Assembly (NCBI GenBank): GCA_024114885.1
Contig: CP099422.1
Location: forward strand, 1 to 64,000
DNA: 64,000 bases
Reading direction: 5' to 3'
Origin: Septoria linicola
Taxonomy: Eukaryota > Ascomycota > Dothideomycetes > Mycosphaerellales > Mycosphaerellaceae
In this document: piece after piece, positions 47,430 through 60,374 of the stretch
Numbering within the stretch: the stretch's first letter is position 1
How the letters are laid out: each line of letters opens with the position of its first letter
Made by a program: the position numbers and the translations under genes
Notes under the pieces: generated by a model
The model's input: only the letters and a program-made list of their open reading frames with translations
Databases searched by the model: none
Told to the model about the DNA's origin: nothing

Positions 47430-47586
47430 TATATAATCCTACTACTAGGTATTAACCTACTAACTAGTATAGTCTTATAAGTTCTAAGTAGTCTCTATAG
47501 GCTAAAGTAAGCTATAAGAGACTAGAATTAGCTATATATATTAAAGCTAAAAGGAATAGGATTTAGATAATTAGAAGTAGACTTAT
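47430..47586 (+). mobile_element. Copia copy H, second piece (RT core)
   Basis: Resumes H directly after M1 (TATATAATCCTAC). It covers the RT segment equivalent to about 52938-53090 of P, with the LYRLK motif region. It ends at ATCTT (47587-47591), the target duplication of element S. Confidence 0.88.
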
Positions 47587-47691
47587 ATCTTTATAAAAGA
47601 GGTATATAGTAATATATAGAGCGCTCTCCTAATAAGACTATTAGGATATCGTAAGACTAATTCTTACCTCCTTTTAGATATATACGCGTAC

Positions 47692-47968
47692 TATTAAAAG
47701 TAGAGGGCGTATTATATACTATATAATATCAAGGAGGGTATAGCGTAGTAAAGAAGAATAAGGGATTAATCTTAAACTAACTTATATATATAGTATAGTA
47801 GTAATATACTAGGAACTAAATACAAAGTTAATTAAGTTAGTTATCTAAGAAGAGAAGAAAGAGAAGCAAGATATACCTCTTACTAAGCCTTAGGTAGATA
47901 CCTTAGGTATCTAGAACTATACTTAAATGTCTATATCTAGACTAACTATCTAGGATATATTCTTAACA
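47692..47968 (-). repeat. M2 3' LTR
   Basis: 277 bp, TATTAAAAGTAGAGGGCG to ATTCTTAACA. Confidence 0.92.
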
Positions 47969-48794
47969 CTTCTACTTATACTATATAGTTAGATCTTTCT
48001 ATAGATTATCTATAATACTTAAGTACTAGCCCTAATCTTAATTAGTTATTAAGTACTTACTTTTTAGACTAATAACTAGATAGTACTAACTATTAATCTA
48101 ATAAACTTTCTATACTACTATCTCCTATAAAAGAGTAAAAGAAATATCTTCTATAAGATCTTCCTCCTCTCTTATATAGGAGTAGATTGTTTAGGACATA
48201 GACTATCTAGTAAGTTGCCTCTATCCTTTCTTATAGCTAATTCTAATAGCTCTCTAGATTCCTTATAGCCTAGTCTCCTACTTAGTTATATTCTATATAG
48301 CTTCTTAGTTCTCTAATAGCCTTTAGGGTATACTATTCTTAGCTATAAGGATCTTATATTAAGCTAGAGAGTAGAGTAACTATATACTAGTAGAGGAGAT
48401 AATAGCTACTATAGAGAAGATCTTTAATATTAACTAGTACTTAGCCTTAGGAGGTGTCTAGTTTAGCTAGGTACTATATAGTAATATTATAGTTAGTAAT
48501 AGGTCTAATATTAGTAAGAGTATTTAGGACTTTATAAAGTCTAACTAAGGAGGAGTTAAGTAACTAAAATCTTTCTTTTAGACTCCTCTTAGTTCAACTC
48601 TAAGGCTTAGAGTTATCTTTTATATATTTCTTATATAAGGTAGAGCTACCTTATAAACTCCTAAAACTATAGTCTATTCTTTAGCTTAGTAAGACTATCT
48701 ACTACTATCTCTTTTATATTTATATATTCTATAGAGATAAGTCTGTTCTACTAGAGCTTTCTTATAGTATTATATAAGATATTAATGTATTTAG

Positions 48795-49072
48795 TATTAA
48801 GAATGCATCCTAGATAGTTAGTCTAGATATAGACTTCTAAGTATAGTTCTGGATGCCTAAGGCATCCACCTAAGGCTTAGTAAGAGGTATATCTTACTTC
48901 TCTTTCTTCTCTTCTTAGATAACTAACAAAATCAACTTTATATTTAGTTCCTAGTATATTACTACTACACTATATATATAAGTTAGTTCAAGATTAATCC
49001 CCTATTCTTCTTTACTACGCTATACCCTCCTTGATATTATATAGTATCTACAAACGCTCTCTACTTTTAACA
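48795..49072 (+). repeat. P 5' LTR
   Basis: 278 bp from TATTAAGAATGCATCC (original TG turned to TA) to CTACTTTTAACA. It contains the palindromic GGATGCCTAAGGCATCC at about 48854-48870, a candidate hairpin that is mutated in most other LTR copies. Confidence 0.93.
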
Positions 49073-49087
49073 GGTTATAAGCCCGGG
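49073..49087 (+). promoter_or_regulatory. Primer-binding site, half initiator tRNA-Met type
   Basis: GGTTATAAGCCCGGG follows the 5' LTR directly. Allowing one RIP change (TG to TA) it is GGTTATGAGCCC, complementary to the anticodon-loop side of the initiator tRNA-Met 5' half, as in Drosophila copia. The same 15-mer adjoins the 5' LTRs of M1, M2 and M3. Confidence 0.7.
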
Positions 49088-49191
49088 TTTATATACTAAA
49101 TAGGAGCAACCTATGTTAGTATAGGTTACTTGTATCTCTTACAGTTTATAGAAAATATTTAGGGCCTAGAAGTTTCTCTAACTGTATTACT

Positions 49192-52100
49192 AACGAAGCT
49201 AGTTTGCACCTAGTAGTATATAAGTTAGTAAAGATCTCTATAAGACAGTAGTATGTTTCTACTTTATTAATACCTGCCTAGTTCTCTACTATTATACCTA
49301 GTATCACTAGAGTTAGAAGAGGCTACTTAGCCTTCCTACTACCTAGTAATAGAAACTCTACTAAGAGAGAAAGATCTAAGTCTTAGTAATTTCCTAAATA
49401 CGAGGAATCCCTATCCCTTAGAGCTAGTCTCCCTACTATAAGAAATTACCCTTCTCTAGAATCCTTAGCTAGTCTAAAGTATTCTACTAATTATTTATTC
49501 TATTTACCTATTTCTATAATAGACTAAGAGGACAAGAAGAGCTAAAGGATTCTAATCCTAGACAGAACTAACTAGAAGAGATAGTTCAAGCTATAGACAG
49601 ACAAGCTAGAAGGAAAGGACTAGTTCTAGGCAATTAGCTAACTAATTATTAGAGAGAACCTATATATAGTTTAGTAGGACACTAGTCTTTAGATACATAT
49701 TACTTAGAATCAACACTTCTTAAAAGACAATATAGTATATAGGTTTAGTATTAGATATAGTATTAGTAAAGATAATAAGATAGAGCTAGAGACATAGTAT
49801 GTTACTATACTAGTAGCTAAGATATAGGTGATTCTCTAGAACAAGTATAATAGAGTCCTAAAGTCCTATACTATAGGTCTAATTAAGCAGTTTGTTATAT
49901 TTAGGATATTACCTAATAAGACAATTAGGGAAGTATAGAGACACCTTAGAGGCCTAGGTAAGAGGATTACTAAGATTAATCCTTAGGAAGCCTACTACTA
50001 GAGCTAAGAGAAAAGGCTAAAACATCTCCTATAGTCTCTACCTATATTATACTAAGTAGCTAAGGATACTATTATAACCTAACTATCCTTAGATATAGAC
50101 ACTATTCTCCTTCTACTTAAGTCCTAAGAGGCAAGAGACAATCTAGACAAGATAGACATAGGTCTAGCTATATTCTATTCTAGGCAGCTCTACTAAGGAA
50201 AGTCTCTACTAATATACTAGCTCTATAAGAAAGGGAAGTACTAGTTAAAGGATTATCCTAACCTCCCTACTACTAAGAAACTGTCCTAGTAGAGAAATAG
50301 TACTAAGAACTAGAAGGACCCTTAGGGATCATTCCTTAGAGAGAGGGTTAGAAGATCCCTTTTACTAAGGAATGCTAGATATATTAAGAAAGCTGTCTAT
50401 AAGTTATTATTATATAATAAGCTAAAGAAGGTTATCTAGAAAATAGGTAAGTAGCTTTAAAGGATAGAAAAGTCTAGAAAGCTTCTAAAGAAAGGATTTT
50501 TAGCCTAGGAGTCTAGTTCTAGTTCTAATTCTAGAACTTACTCTAGTTCTAGAAGTAATAATAATTCCCTATTAGAAGATAATAACTAAGATAAGTTGGC
50601 CTATTCTATAATTAAGACTAAAGGTAAGTTGTTACCCTAAGAATAGCTCTTAGATTCCTATACCTTATCCTATATAACTAACTAACTATCCTTCTTTAGA
50701 TTAGTAAAGCTACTAAGGAAGAAAGTGTAGATCAAGGTAGGAGGAGGATACCTCTATGTAACCTACTCTAGACTAGTATAGATAAAGGGAATCTTAGGAG
50801 GAGAAGTTCTACTTAATAGGGTACTATTTGTTCCTAATCTTAGAGTAAATCTTATATTATAGGATCAGTTTAGTAAGTAATTTAGAGTCTAGAAGCCTGA
50901 TTTCACTCTTACCTCCCTAGATAGCCAAACAGTTATAAAGACCAAGCTAGTTAGAGGTGTTCTATTTGTTAGTAAGATATTACCTCTCCTATAGGAAAAG
51001 TTATATTACTTACTATATAATCCTATAGAGGTTAATAATGCCTATACTACCCTATTAGAGAAGGATCTAAAATAGTAGGAGCTATAGTATAGAAGATTTA
51101 TATACTTTAGAAGAGGGTTACTCTTAAACCTTTACAAAGTTACTAACCTAAAGGAAAGAATTCTAATTCCTAACTAGGAAGAGTATAAGTATAGGATCTA
51201 TATAATAGGCAAGATAAAGAAACACCTAGGTAAGTCTATTAAGAGAAGACCTGAAAGATTAGCTCTTATATTAGTAGATATCTATAGACTATTACTATTA
51301 TTAGTAAAAGGTTTTATATAGTAGCTTAAGATTATTAATAACTTCTTAAGAAAGAAATAGGCATTTCTACTCAAGGCTAGATTAGATACACTAACTGCTC
51401 TTCAGAACTAGAGGATTAAGGTAGAAAGGCAGTTAGTAGTACTCCTTAAGTCTATAAAAGCTAATAATGCTAGAGAGATCACTACTTTAATCAAATAGTA
51501 GGAGAAGGACTTTAGAATCACCCTTAAGCTAACTAAGGCCTATAATTCACTCTAGAATAGAGTAGTTAAGAGGTCTATCTAAATATTAGAGGCCTCTATT
51601 AGAGCAATACTTGAAGAAAGTAAGATGCCTATTAAGTTTTAGCTAGAAGCCCTTGAAGTATAGGTATATATAAGGAACAAGCTTCTAAATAGACCTAATA
51701 TTAAGAGATTTAAGCTCTTACCTAATAAAGCTTTTAATAGGATTAAACTAATAGTCTCCTACCTTAAGGTATAAGGATATAGAGCTGTAGTATATATAGA
51801 TATAAGAGTATAGCCTTAGTAGGCAAGGAGTAACAAACTAATAAACAGAGGAAAGGATACTATGTTTGTTAGATACTATAATAATATAGCAAAGGTATAG
51901 AAGTTCTAGGAGCTAGACATAAAGGCTATTAAGTAGTATACTAATACAATCTTCTTTAAAGATAAGCTAGGTAGAGAATTAGACTTGAATATTAAGATCA
52001 AGAATCTCCCTAGTTTAGCTCTAGAAAGAAGACCTATTAGAAGGCCAAGAACTATTAGCTAGCCTACTCTATAAGCTAGTAGGAGTACCTTAGGTGCTCC

Positions 52101-54228
52101 TAGTCTAGGCTAGTAGAAGCCTCCTCTCCCTTAGCTATTAGTATAGGTTCAGGAAGGAAAGAAACTCTTTATATAACTTCTACCTCTACTAGAAGATATA
52201 GGAGAGTATAGAAAATTCCTAGACTAAGGGAAAGTTAAGAAAGAATCTAAGAATTCTACCTAAGAAACTATAGAGGTAGATTAGGAGCAGACAGCCCTAA
52301 GGCAAACTCTTAGAAAGAGGAAAGTATCCTAAGAACTTAATAGATTTAACTAGAAGCTAAAGCTAATTAGGCTTAAGCTAGATTAGAATAGTTAGCTAGA
52401 CAAAGAAATGCTCCTAGAGTATTAGGCTTTCTTCTTAGCTATAAGCTCTATTAACCTAGGCATCCTATAGGACCTAGAATTCTTAGAGGAAGTTAAAGAG
52501 ATTATATTCTTAGCTACTAAAGAAGTAGGAATACATAAATAGGAGGTTCTAATCCTAAGGAACTATAAGGAAGTAGTAAGTAATCCTAAGTAGGGTCATC
52601 TCTAGTAAGAAGCTATTTAGAAGGAGCTAGATACACTTATAAGTAACAATACCTAGACTGTAGTAGTCCTACTAAAAGGGGCTAACCTAGTCACCTCAAG
52701 ATAGGTCTTTAATATTAAGAGAAAGCTTAGTAGAGCTATTAAAAAGTTCAAGGTAAGACTAGTTACAAGAGGGTTCTCCTAAAAGTATAGAGTAGACTAT
52801 ATAGAGACTTTTGCCCTTATAGTTAGGTAGGATACTCTAAGAGGATTCATGGCTATAGTCTATAAGAAGGACCTAGTTCTATACTAAGTAGATATGAATA
52901 ATGTATTTATAGAGAGTATCTTATATAAGGACATCTATATAATCCTACTACTAGGTGTTAACCTACTAACTAGTATAGTCTTATAAGTTCTAAGGAGTCT
53001 CTATAGGCTAAAGCAAGCTACAAGAGACTAGAATCAGCTATATATATTAAAGCTGAAAGGAATAGGATTCAGATAATCAGAAATAGACCTATGTCTTCTA
53101 ATCTATAAGAAAAGGAAAGACCTAATAATCCTGATCTATGTTAATAACATACCTATTACTATAGAGAGACTAGAAGATATCCTCTAGTTTAAAGACTAAC
53201 TTAGTAAGGTCTTTAAGATCAAAGATCTTAGAGAACTAGACAAGATTCTTGGAATAAGACTAATAAGAAACAGACAGTAAGGCTAGCTGAAACTTGACTA
53301 GAAGCACTATATCTAAGAGAACCTAGCTAAGATAGGAATAGGTCAAGAGACTATATTACTAACTCTTTTACTAATAGACAGCTATAAAAGTCTAAAGCCT
53401 ACTAGACCAAATAATAAAAGGTATAACAAATAGGAGTACTAATCTATTATTAGAACATAGATATAGCTTATAACTATTACAAGACTAGATATTTCATTTG
53501 CCCTTAGAAGATTAAGCTCCTATATTAGTAATCTAATAGTAGGACATATAAAGGCTCTAAAGAAGCTAACTAGATACCTAAGATCAAACCTAGACCTTAG
53601 TCTAAGATACTTAAGGAATAGTTAAGGCTTTCTTACTAGATATATAGACTCTAACTATGTAATAGACAAGACTAATAGAGTCTTAATCCTTAGATATGTC
53701 TTCTTCCTTTATAGTATACTAATCTCCTAGATAAGTAAGAAGTAGAAATCTATAGCTACATCTATAATAGAAGCTAAATACATAGCTATAGGTATATATA
53801 CAAAATAGTTATAGTTCCTTAGTACTCTTTTAAGAGAGCTTGGATGCCTAGAGTTAGTAGGAGAATGTTCTTACTAACTAAGGATCCTTAGTAACTAGGA
53901 AACTGTTACTAGAATCAGGCTAATTTAGCTAAAAGGTGATAACTAAGCTACCCTTACTCTAGTCAAGGACTTACATGTTTATAATAAGTCTAAACACATT
54001 AATATCTTATATAATACTATAAGAAAGCTCTAGTAGAACAGACTTATCTCTATAGAATATATAAACATAAAAGAGATAGTAGTAGATAGTCTTACTAAGC
54101 CAAAGAATAGACTATAGTTTCAGGAGTTTATAAGGTAGCTCTACCTTATATAAGAGATATATAAAAGATAACTCTAAGCCTTAGAGTTAAACTAAGAGGA
54201 GTCTAAAAGAAAGATTTTAGTTACTTGA
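49192..54228 (+). pseudogene. P Copia gag-pol polyprotein, RIP-inactivated
   Basis: Codons in phase with 49192 hold one long frame to TGA at 54226-54228, with no frameshift between gag and pol. In order: a gag-like region (about 49192-50550); protease remnant LLDSY at about 50645-50660 (family DSGA, changed by RIP); the gag-pre-integrase zinc region with YRRF near 51085-51120; the integrase core with an Asp codon at 51277; RT with YQVDMNN-type block near 52885 and IYVNNI at 53134-53151 (family YVDD, both Asp codons turned to Asn); RNase H with ATSIIEAKYIA near 53755-53785. The start codon is unclear, so 49192 is only where the frame becomes evident. Many TAG/TAA stops and the lost catalytic Asp pair show it is dead. 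Confidence 0.88.
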
Positions 54229-54803
54229 CTCCTCCTTAGTTAGACTTTATAAAGTCCTAAATGCCCTTACTAATGTTAGACCTGTTACTAACTATAATAT
54301 TACTATATAGCACCTAGCTGAACTAGACACCCCCTAAGGCTAAGTACTAGTTAATATTAAAGACCTCCTCTATAGTAGCTATTATCTCCTCTACTAGTAT
54401 ATAGTTACTCTACTCCCTAGCTTAATATAAGATCCCTACAGCTAAGAATAGTATACCCTAAAGACTATTAGGGAACTAAGAAGCTATATAGAATATAACT
54501 AAGTAGGGGACTAGGCTATAAGGAATCTAGAGAGCTGTTAGAATTAGCTATAAGAAAGGATAGAGGCAACTTACTAGATAGTCCATGTCCTAAACAATCT
54601 ACTCCTATATAAGAGAGGAGGAAGATCTTGTAGAAGGCATTTCTTTTACCTTTTTATAGGAGATAGTAGTATAGAAAGTTTATTAGATTAATAGTTAGTA
54701 CTGTCTAGTTATTAGTCTGAAAAGCAAGTACTTAATAACTAATCAAGATTAGGACTAGTATTTAAGTACTATAGATGATCTATTAAAAGATCTGACTATA
54801 TAG

Positions 54804-54815
54804 TATAAGTAGGAG
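54804..54815 (+). promoter_or_regulatory. Polypurine tract of P
   Basis: GTATAAGTAGGAG abuts the 3' LTR start TGTTAAGAATG. Corrected for RIP it is an AAGTGGGAG-like purine tract, at the expected place for plus-strand priming. Conserved before the 3' LTR of H (ATAAGTAGGAG, about 62053-62064). Confidence 0.6.
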
Positions 54816-55093
54816 TGTTAAGAATGTATCCTAGATAGTTAGTCTAGATATAGACTTCTGAGCATAGTTCTAGATACCTAAGGCATCTACCTAAGGCTTA
54901 GTAAGAGGTATATCTTGCTTCTCTTTCTTCTCTTCTTAGATAACTAACAAAATCAACTTTGTATTTAGTTCCTAGTATATTACTACTACACTATATATAT
55001 AAGTCAGTTCAAGATTGATCCCCTATTCTTCTTTACTACGCTATACCCTCCTTGACATTATATAGTATCTATAAACGCCCTCTACTTTTAATA
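54816..55093 (+). repeat. P 3' LTR
   Basis: 278 bp starting with an unmutated TGTTAAGAATG and ending TTTTAATA. Followed by TTTAG and the continuation of M2. Confidence 0.93.
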
Positions 55094-58000
55094 TTTAGAC
55101 TTATTATAAATATATAAGTCCTTAACTAGAGTAAAGGTAGCTTAGTTATTACCTTTTAGCTAAATTAGCCTAATTCTAGTAATAGTTTCCTAGTTACTAA
55201 GGATCCTTAGTTAGTAAGAACATTCTCCTACTAACTCTAGGTATCTAAGCTCTCTTAAAAGAGTACTAAGGAACTATAACTATTTTATATATACTCCTAT
55301 AGCTATATATTTAGCTTCTATTATAGATATAGCTATAGATTTCTACTTCTTACTTATCTAGGAGATTAGTATACTATAAAGGAAGAAGATATATCTAAGG
55401 ATTAAGACTCTATTAGTCTTGTCTATTATATAGTTAGAGTCTATATATCTAGTAAGACAGCCTTAACTATTCCTTAAGTATCTTAGACTAAGGTCTAGGT
55501 TTGATCTTAGGTATCTAGTTAGCTTCTTTAGAGCCTTTATATATCCTACTATTAGATTACTAATATAGGAGCTTAATCTTCTAAGAGTAAATAAAATATC
55601 TAGTCTTATAATAGTTATAAGCTATATCTATATTCTAATAATAGATTAGTACTCCTATTTATTATACCTTTTATTATTTAGTCTAGTAGGCTTTAGACTT
55701 TTATAGCTGTCTATTAGTAAGAGAGTTAGTAATATAGTTTCTTAGCCTATTTCTATCTTAGCTAGGTTCTCTTAGATATAATGTTTCTAGTTAAGTTTTA
55801 GCTAGCCTTACTATCTATTTCTTATTAGTCTTATTCTAAGAATCTTATCTAGCTCTCTAAGATCTTTGATCTTAAAGACCTTACTAAGTTAGTCTTTAAA
55901 CTAGAGGATATCTTCTAGTCTCTCTATAGTAATAGGTATGTTATTAATATAGATTAGGATTATTAGGTCTTTCCTTTTCTTATAGATTAGAAGATATAGG
56001 TCTACTTCTAATTATCTAAATCCTATTCCTTTTAGCTTTAATATATATAGCTAATTCTAGTCTCTTATAGCTTACTTTAGCTTATAGAGACTCCTTAGAA
56101 CTTATAAGACTATACTAGTTAGTAGGTTAATACCTAGTAGTAGGATTATATAGATATCCTTATATAGAGTACTCTCTATAAATATATTGTTTATATCTAC
56201 TTAGTATAGAACTAGGTCCTTCTTATAGACTATAGCTATAAATCCTCTTAGAGTATCCTACCTAACTATAGGAGTAAAAGTTTCTATATAGTCTACTCTA
56301 TACTTTTAGAAGAACTCTCTTATAACTAGTCTTACCTTAAACTTTTTAATAGCTCTACTAAGCTTTCTCTTAATATTAAAGACCTATCTTAAGGTAACTA
56401 AGTTAGCTCTTTTTAGTAGGACTACTATAGTCTAGGTATTATTACTTATAAGTATATCTAGCTCCTTCTAAATAGCTTCTTACTAGAGATAACTCTACTT
56501 AGGATTACTTACTACTTCCTTATAGTTTCTTAGAATTAGAACCTTCTATTTATATATTCCTACTTCTTTAGTAGCTAAGAATATAATCTTTTTAACTTCC
56601 TCTAAGAATTCTAGGTCCTATAGGATACCTAGGTTAATAGAGCTTATAGCTAAGAAGAAAGCCTAATACTCTAGGAGCATTTCCTTATCTAGCTAACTAT
56701 TCTAATCTAGCTTAAGCCTAATTAGCTTCAGCTTCTAGTTAAATCTATTAAGTTCTTAGAATACTTTCCTCTTTCTAAGAGTTTACCTTAGAGCTATCTA
56801 CTTCTAATCTACCTCTATAGTTTCTTAAGTAGAATTCTTAGATTCTTTCTTAACTTTCCCTTAGTCTAGGAATTTTCTATACTCTCCTATATCTTCTAGT
56901 AGAGGTAGAAGTTATATAAAGAGTTTCTTTCCTTTCTAAACCTATACTAATAGCTAGGAGAGAGGAGGCTTCTACTAGCTTAGACTAGGAGCACCTAGGG
57001 CACTCCTACTAGCTTATAGAGTAGGCTAGCTAATAGTTCTTAGCCTTCTAATAGGTCTTCTTTCTATAGCTAAACTAGGGAGATTCTTAATTTTAATATT
57101 TAAGTCTAATTCTCTACCTAGCTTATCTTTAAAGAAGATTATATTAGTATACTACTTAATAGCCTTTATATCTAGCTCCTAGAACTTCTATACCTTTACT
57201 ATATTATTATAGTATCTAATAAATATAGTATCCTTTCCTCTATTTATTAGTTTATTACTCCTTACCTACTAAGGCTATACTCTTATATCTATATATACTA
57301 TAGCTCTATATCCCTATACTTTAAGGTAGGAGACTATTAGTTTGATCCTATTAAAAGCTTTATTAGGTAAGAGCTTAAATCTCTTAATATTAGGTCTATT
57401 TAGGAGCTTATTCTTTATATATATCTATACTTTAAGAGCTTCTAGCTAAAACTTAATAGGTATCTTACTTTCTTTAAGTATTACTTTAATAGAGGCCTCT
57501 AATATTTAGATAGACCTCTTAACTACTCTATTCTAGAGTGAATTATAGGCCTTAGTTAGCTTAAGAGTAATTCTAAAGTCTTTCTCCTACTATTTAATTA
57601 AAGTAGTAATCTCTCTAGTATTATTAGCTCTTATAGACTTAAGGAGTACTACTAACTACCTTTCTACCTTAATCCTCTAGTTCTAAAGAGTAGTTAGTAT
57701 ATCTAATCTAGCTTTAAGTAGAAATGCCTATTTCTTTCTTAAAAAATTATTAATAATCTTAAGCTACTATATAAAACCTTTTACTAATAATAGTAATAGT
57801 CTATAAATATTTACTAATATAAGAGCTAATCTTTTAGGTCTTCTCTTAATAGACTTACCTAGGTATTTCTTTATCTTACCTATTATATAGATCCTATACT
57901 TATACTCTTCCTAGTTAGGAATTAGAATTCTCTCCTTTAGGTTAGTAACTTTATAAAGGTTTAAGAGTAACCCTCTTCTAAAGTATATAAATCTTCTATA

Positions 58001-60015
58001 CTATAGCTTCTACTATTTTAGATCCTTCTCTAATAGAGTAGTATAGGTATTATTAACCTCTATAGGATTATATAGTAAGTAATATAACTTTTCCTATAGA
58101 AGAGGTAATATCTTACTAATAAATAGAACACCTCTAACTAGCTTAGTCTTTATAACTATTTAGCTATCTAGGAAGGTAAGAGTGAAATTAGGCTTCTAGA
58201 CTCTAAATTGCTTACTAAACTAATCCTATAATATAAGATTTACTCTAAGATTAGGAACAAATAGTACTCTATTAAGTAGAACTTCTCCTCCTAAGATTCT
58301 CTTTATCTATACTAGCCTAGAGTAGGTTATATAGAGGTATCCTCCTCCTACCTTAATCTATACTTTCTTTCTTAGTAGCTTTACTAATCTAAAGAAGGAT
58401 AGTTAGTTAGTTATATAGAATAAGGTATAGGAATCTAAGAGCTATTCTTAGGGTAACAACTTGCCTTTAGTCTTAATTATAGAATAGGCCAACTTATCTT
58501 AGTTATTATCTTCTAATAGGGAATTATTATTACTTCTAGAACTAGAGTAAGTTCTAGAATTAGAACTAGAACTAGACTCCTAGGCTAAAAATCCTTTCTT
58601 TAGAAGCTTTCTAGACTTTTCTATCCTCTAAAGCTACTTACCTATTTTCTAGATAACCTTCTTTAGCTTATTATATAATAATAACTTATAGACAGCTTTC
58701 TTAATATATCTAGTATTCCTTAGTAAAAGAGATCTTCTAACTCTCTCTCTAAGGAATAATCTCTAAGGGTCCTTCTAGTTCTTAGTACTATTTCTCTACT
58801 AGAACAGTTTCTTAGTAGTAGGGAGGTTAGGACAATCCTTTAACTAGTACTTCTCTTTCTTATAGAGCTAGTATATTAGTAGGGACTTTCCTTAGTAGAG
58901 CTACCTAGAATAGAATATAGCTAAACTTATATCTATCTTATCTAGATTATCTCTTACCTCTTAGAATTTAAGTAGAAGAAGAATAGTATCTATATCTAAG
59001 GATAGTTAGGTTATAATAGTATCTTTAGCTACTTAGTATAATATAGGTAAGGACTATAGGAGATGTTTTAGCCTTTTCTCTTAGCTCTAGTAGTAAGCTT
59101 CCTAAGGATCAATCTTAGTAATCCTCTTACCTAGGCCTCTAAGGTATCTCTATACTTCTCTAATTATCTTATTAGATAATATCCTAAATATAATAAACTA
59201 CTTAATTAGACCTATAGTATAGGACTTTAGGACTCTATTATACTTATTCTAGAGAATTACCTATATCTTAGCTACTAGTATAGTAATATACTATATCTCT
59301 AGCTCTATCTTATTATCTTTACTAATACTATATCTAATACTAAACCTATATACTATATTATCTTTTAAGAAGTATTAATTCTAAGTAATATATATCTAGA
59401 GGCTAGTATCCTACTAAACTATATATAGGTTCCCTCTAATAATTAGTTAGCTAATTACTTAGAACTAGTCCTTTCCTTCTAGCTTATCTATCTATAGCTT
59501 AAACTATCTCTTCTAGTTAGTTCTATCTAGGATTAGAATCCTTTAGCTCTTCTTATCCTCTTAGTCTATTATAGAAATAGGTAAATAGAATAAATAATTA
59601 GTAGAATACTTTAGACTAGCTAAGGATTCTAGAGAAGAGTAATTTCTTATAGTAAAGAGACTAGCTCTAAGGGATAGGGATTCCTTATATTTAGGAAATT
59701 ACTAAGACTTAGATCTTTCTCTCTTAGTAGAGTTTCTATTACTAGGTAGTAGGAAGGCTAAGTAGCCTCTTCTAACTCTAGTAATACTAGGTACAATAGT
59801 AGAGAACTAGGTAGGTATTAATAAAGTAGAAATATACTACTATCTTATAGAGATCTTTACTAACTTATATACTACTAGGTACAAACTAGCTTCGTTAGTA
59901 ATATAGTTAGGGAAACTTCTAGGCCTTAAATGTTTTCTATAAACTATAAGGGATATAAGTAACCTATACTAATATAGGTTACTCCTATTTAGTATATAAA
60001 CCCGGGCTTATAACC

Positions 60016-60292
60016 TATTAAAAGTAGAGGGCGTGTTATATACTATATAATATTAAGGAGGGTATAGCGTAGTAAAGAAGAATAGAGGATTAATCTTAAA
60101 CTAACTTATATATATAGTATAGTAGTAATATACTAGGAACTAAATATAAAGTTAATTAAGTTAGTTATCTAAGAAGAGAAGAAAGAGAAGCAAGATATAC
60201 CTCTTACTAAGCCTTAGGTAGATACCTTAGGTATCTAGAACTATACTTAAATATCTATATCTAGACTAACTATCTAGGATACATTCTTAACA
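60016..60292 (-). repeat. M2 5' LTR
   Basis: 277 bp, preceded by the CCCGGGCTTATAACC primer-site complement (60001-60015) and followed by CGTAC. Confidence 0.92.
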
Positions 60293-60374
60293 CGTACTAT
60301 AATTATACTATACGCTAAGCCTACGAGCCTAAGGCGGGTCTTAGCCTTTAACCTTACCTAGCTCTTATAATCTT

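Larger units (their letters stand above)
48795..55093 (+). mobile_element. Copia-family LTR retrotransposon P, complete, youngest copy
   Basis: 6299 bp. LTRs of 278 bp at 48795-49072 and 54816-55093, target duplication TTTAG (48790-48794 and 55094-55098), inserted near the 3' end of the M2 coding region. The two LTRs differ at about 15 positions, all transitions and nearly all at CA/TG sites, with no indels. The divergence is therefore RIP rather than age. Domain order protease-integrase-RT-RNase H is that of Ty1/Copia (Pseudoviridae-type). Confidence 0.95.
48555..59895 (-). pseudogene. M2 Copia gag-pol, RIP-inactivated and split by P
   Basis: Coding body in two parts: 55099-59895 (gag, protease, integrase, RT, most of RNase H) and 48555-48794 (C-terminal end), with P between them. 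Boundaries are transferred from P by distance to the LTR. Many TAG/TAA stops throughout. Confidence 0.8.
47692..60292 (-). mobile_element. Copia-family LTR retrotransposon M2, complete, split by P
   Basis: Outer LTRs at 47692-47968 and 60016-60292 (277 bp each) with target duplication CGTAC (47687-47691 and 60293-60297). Removing P and one TTTAG leaves 6297 bp. Heavily RIP-mutated: most TG/CA are gone, far more than in P, which it contains. Confidence 0.94.
47592..60369. mobile_element. Small element S (172 bp), itself split by M2
   Basis: H is interrupted between ATCTT at 47587-47591 and ATCTT at 60370-60374. Without M2 the insert is 172 bp (47592-47691 plus 60298-60369). It begins TATAAAAGAG and ends CTCTTATA, imperfect inverted ends. 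A 5-bp duplication and ends that could have been TG...CA before RIP suit a solo LTR of another retrotransposon family. A MITE is the alternative. It keeps CpG-rich motifs (TACGCGTAC, AGGCGGGTC) unlike the Copia around it. Confidence 0.65.

Noticed and set aside
49192..54228. Frameshift between gag and pol in P
   Set aside because: Gag, protease, integrase and RT codons at 49516, 50653, 51271 and 53134 are all in the same phase.
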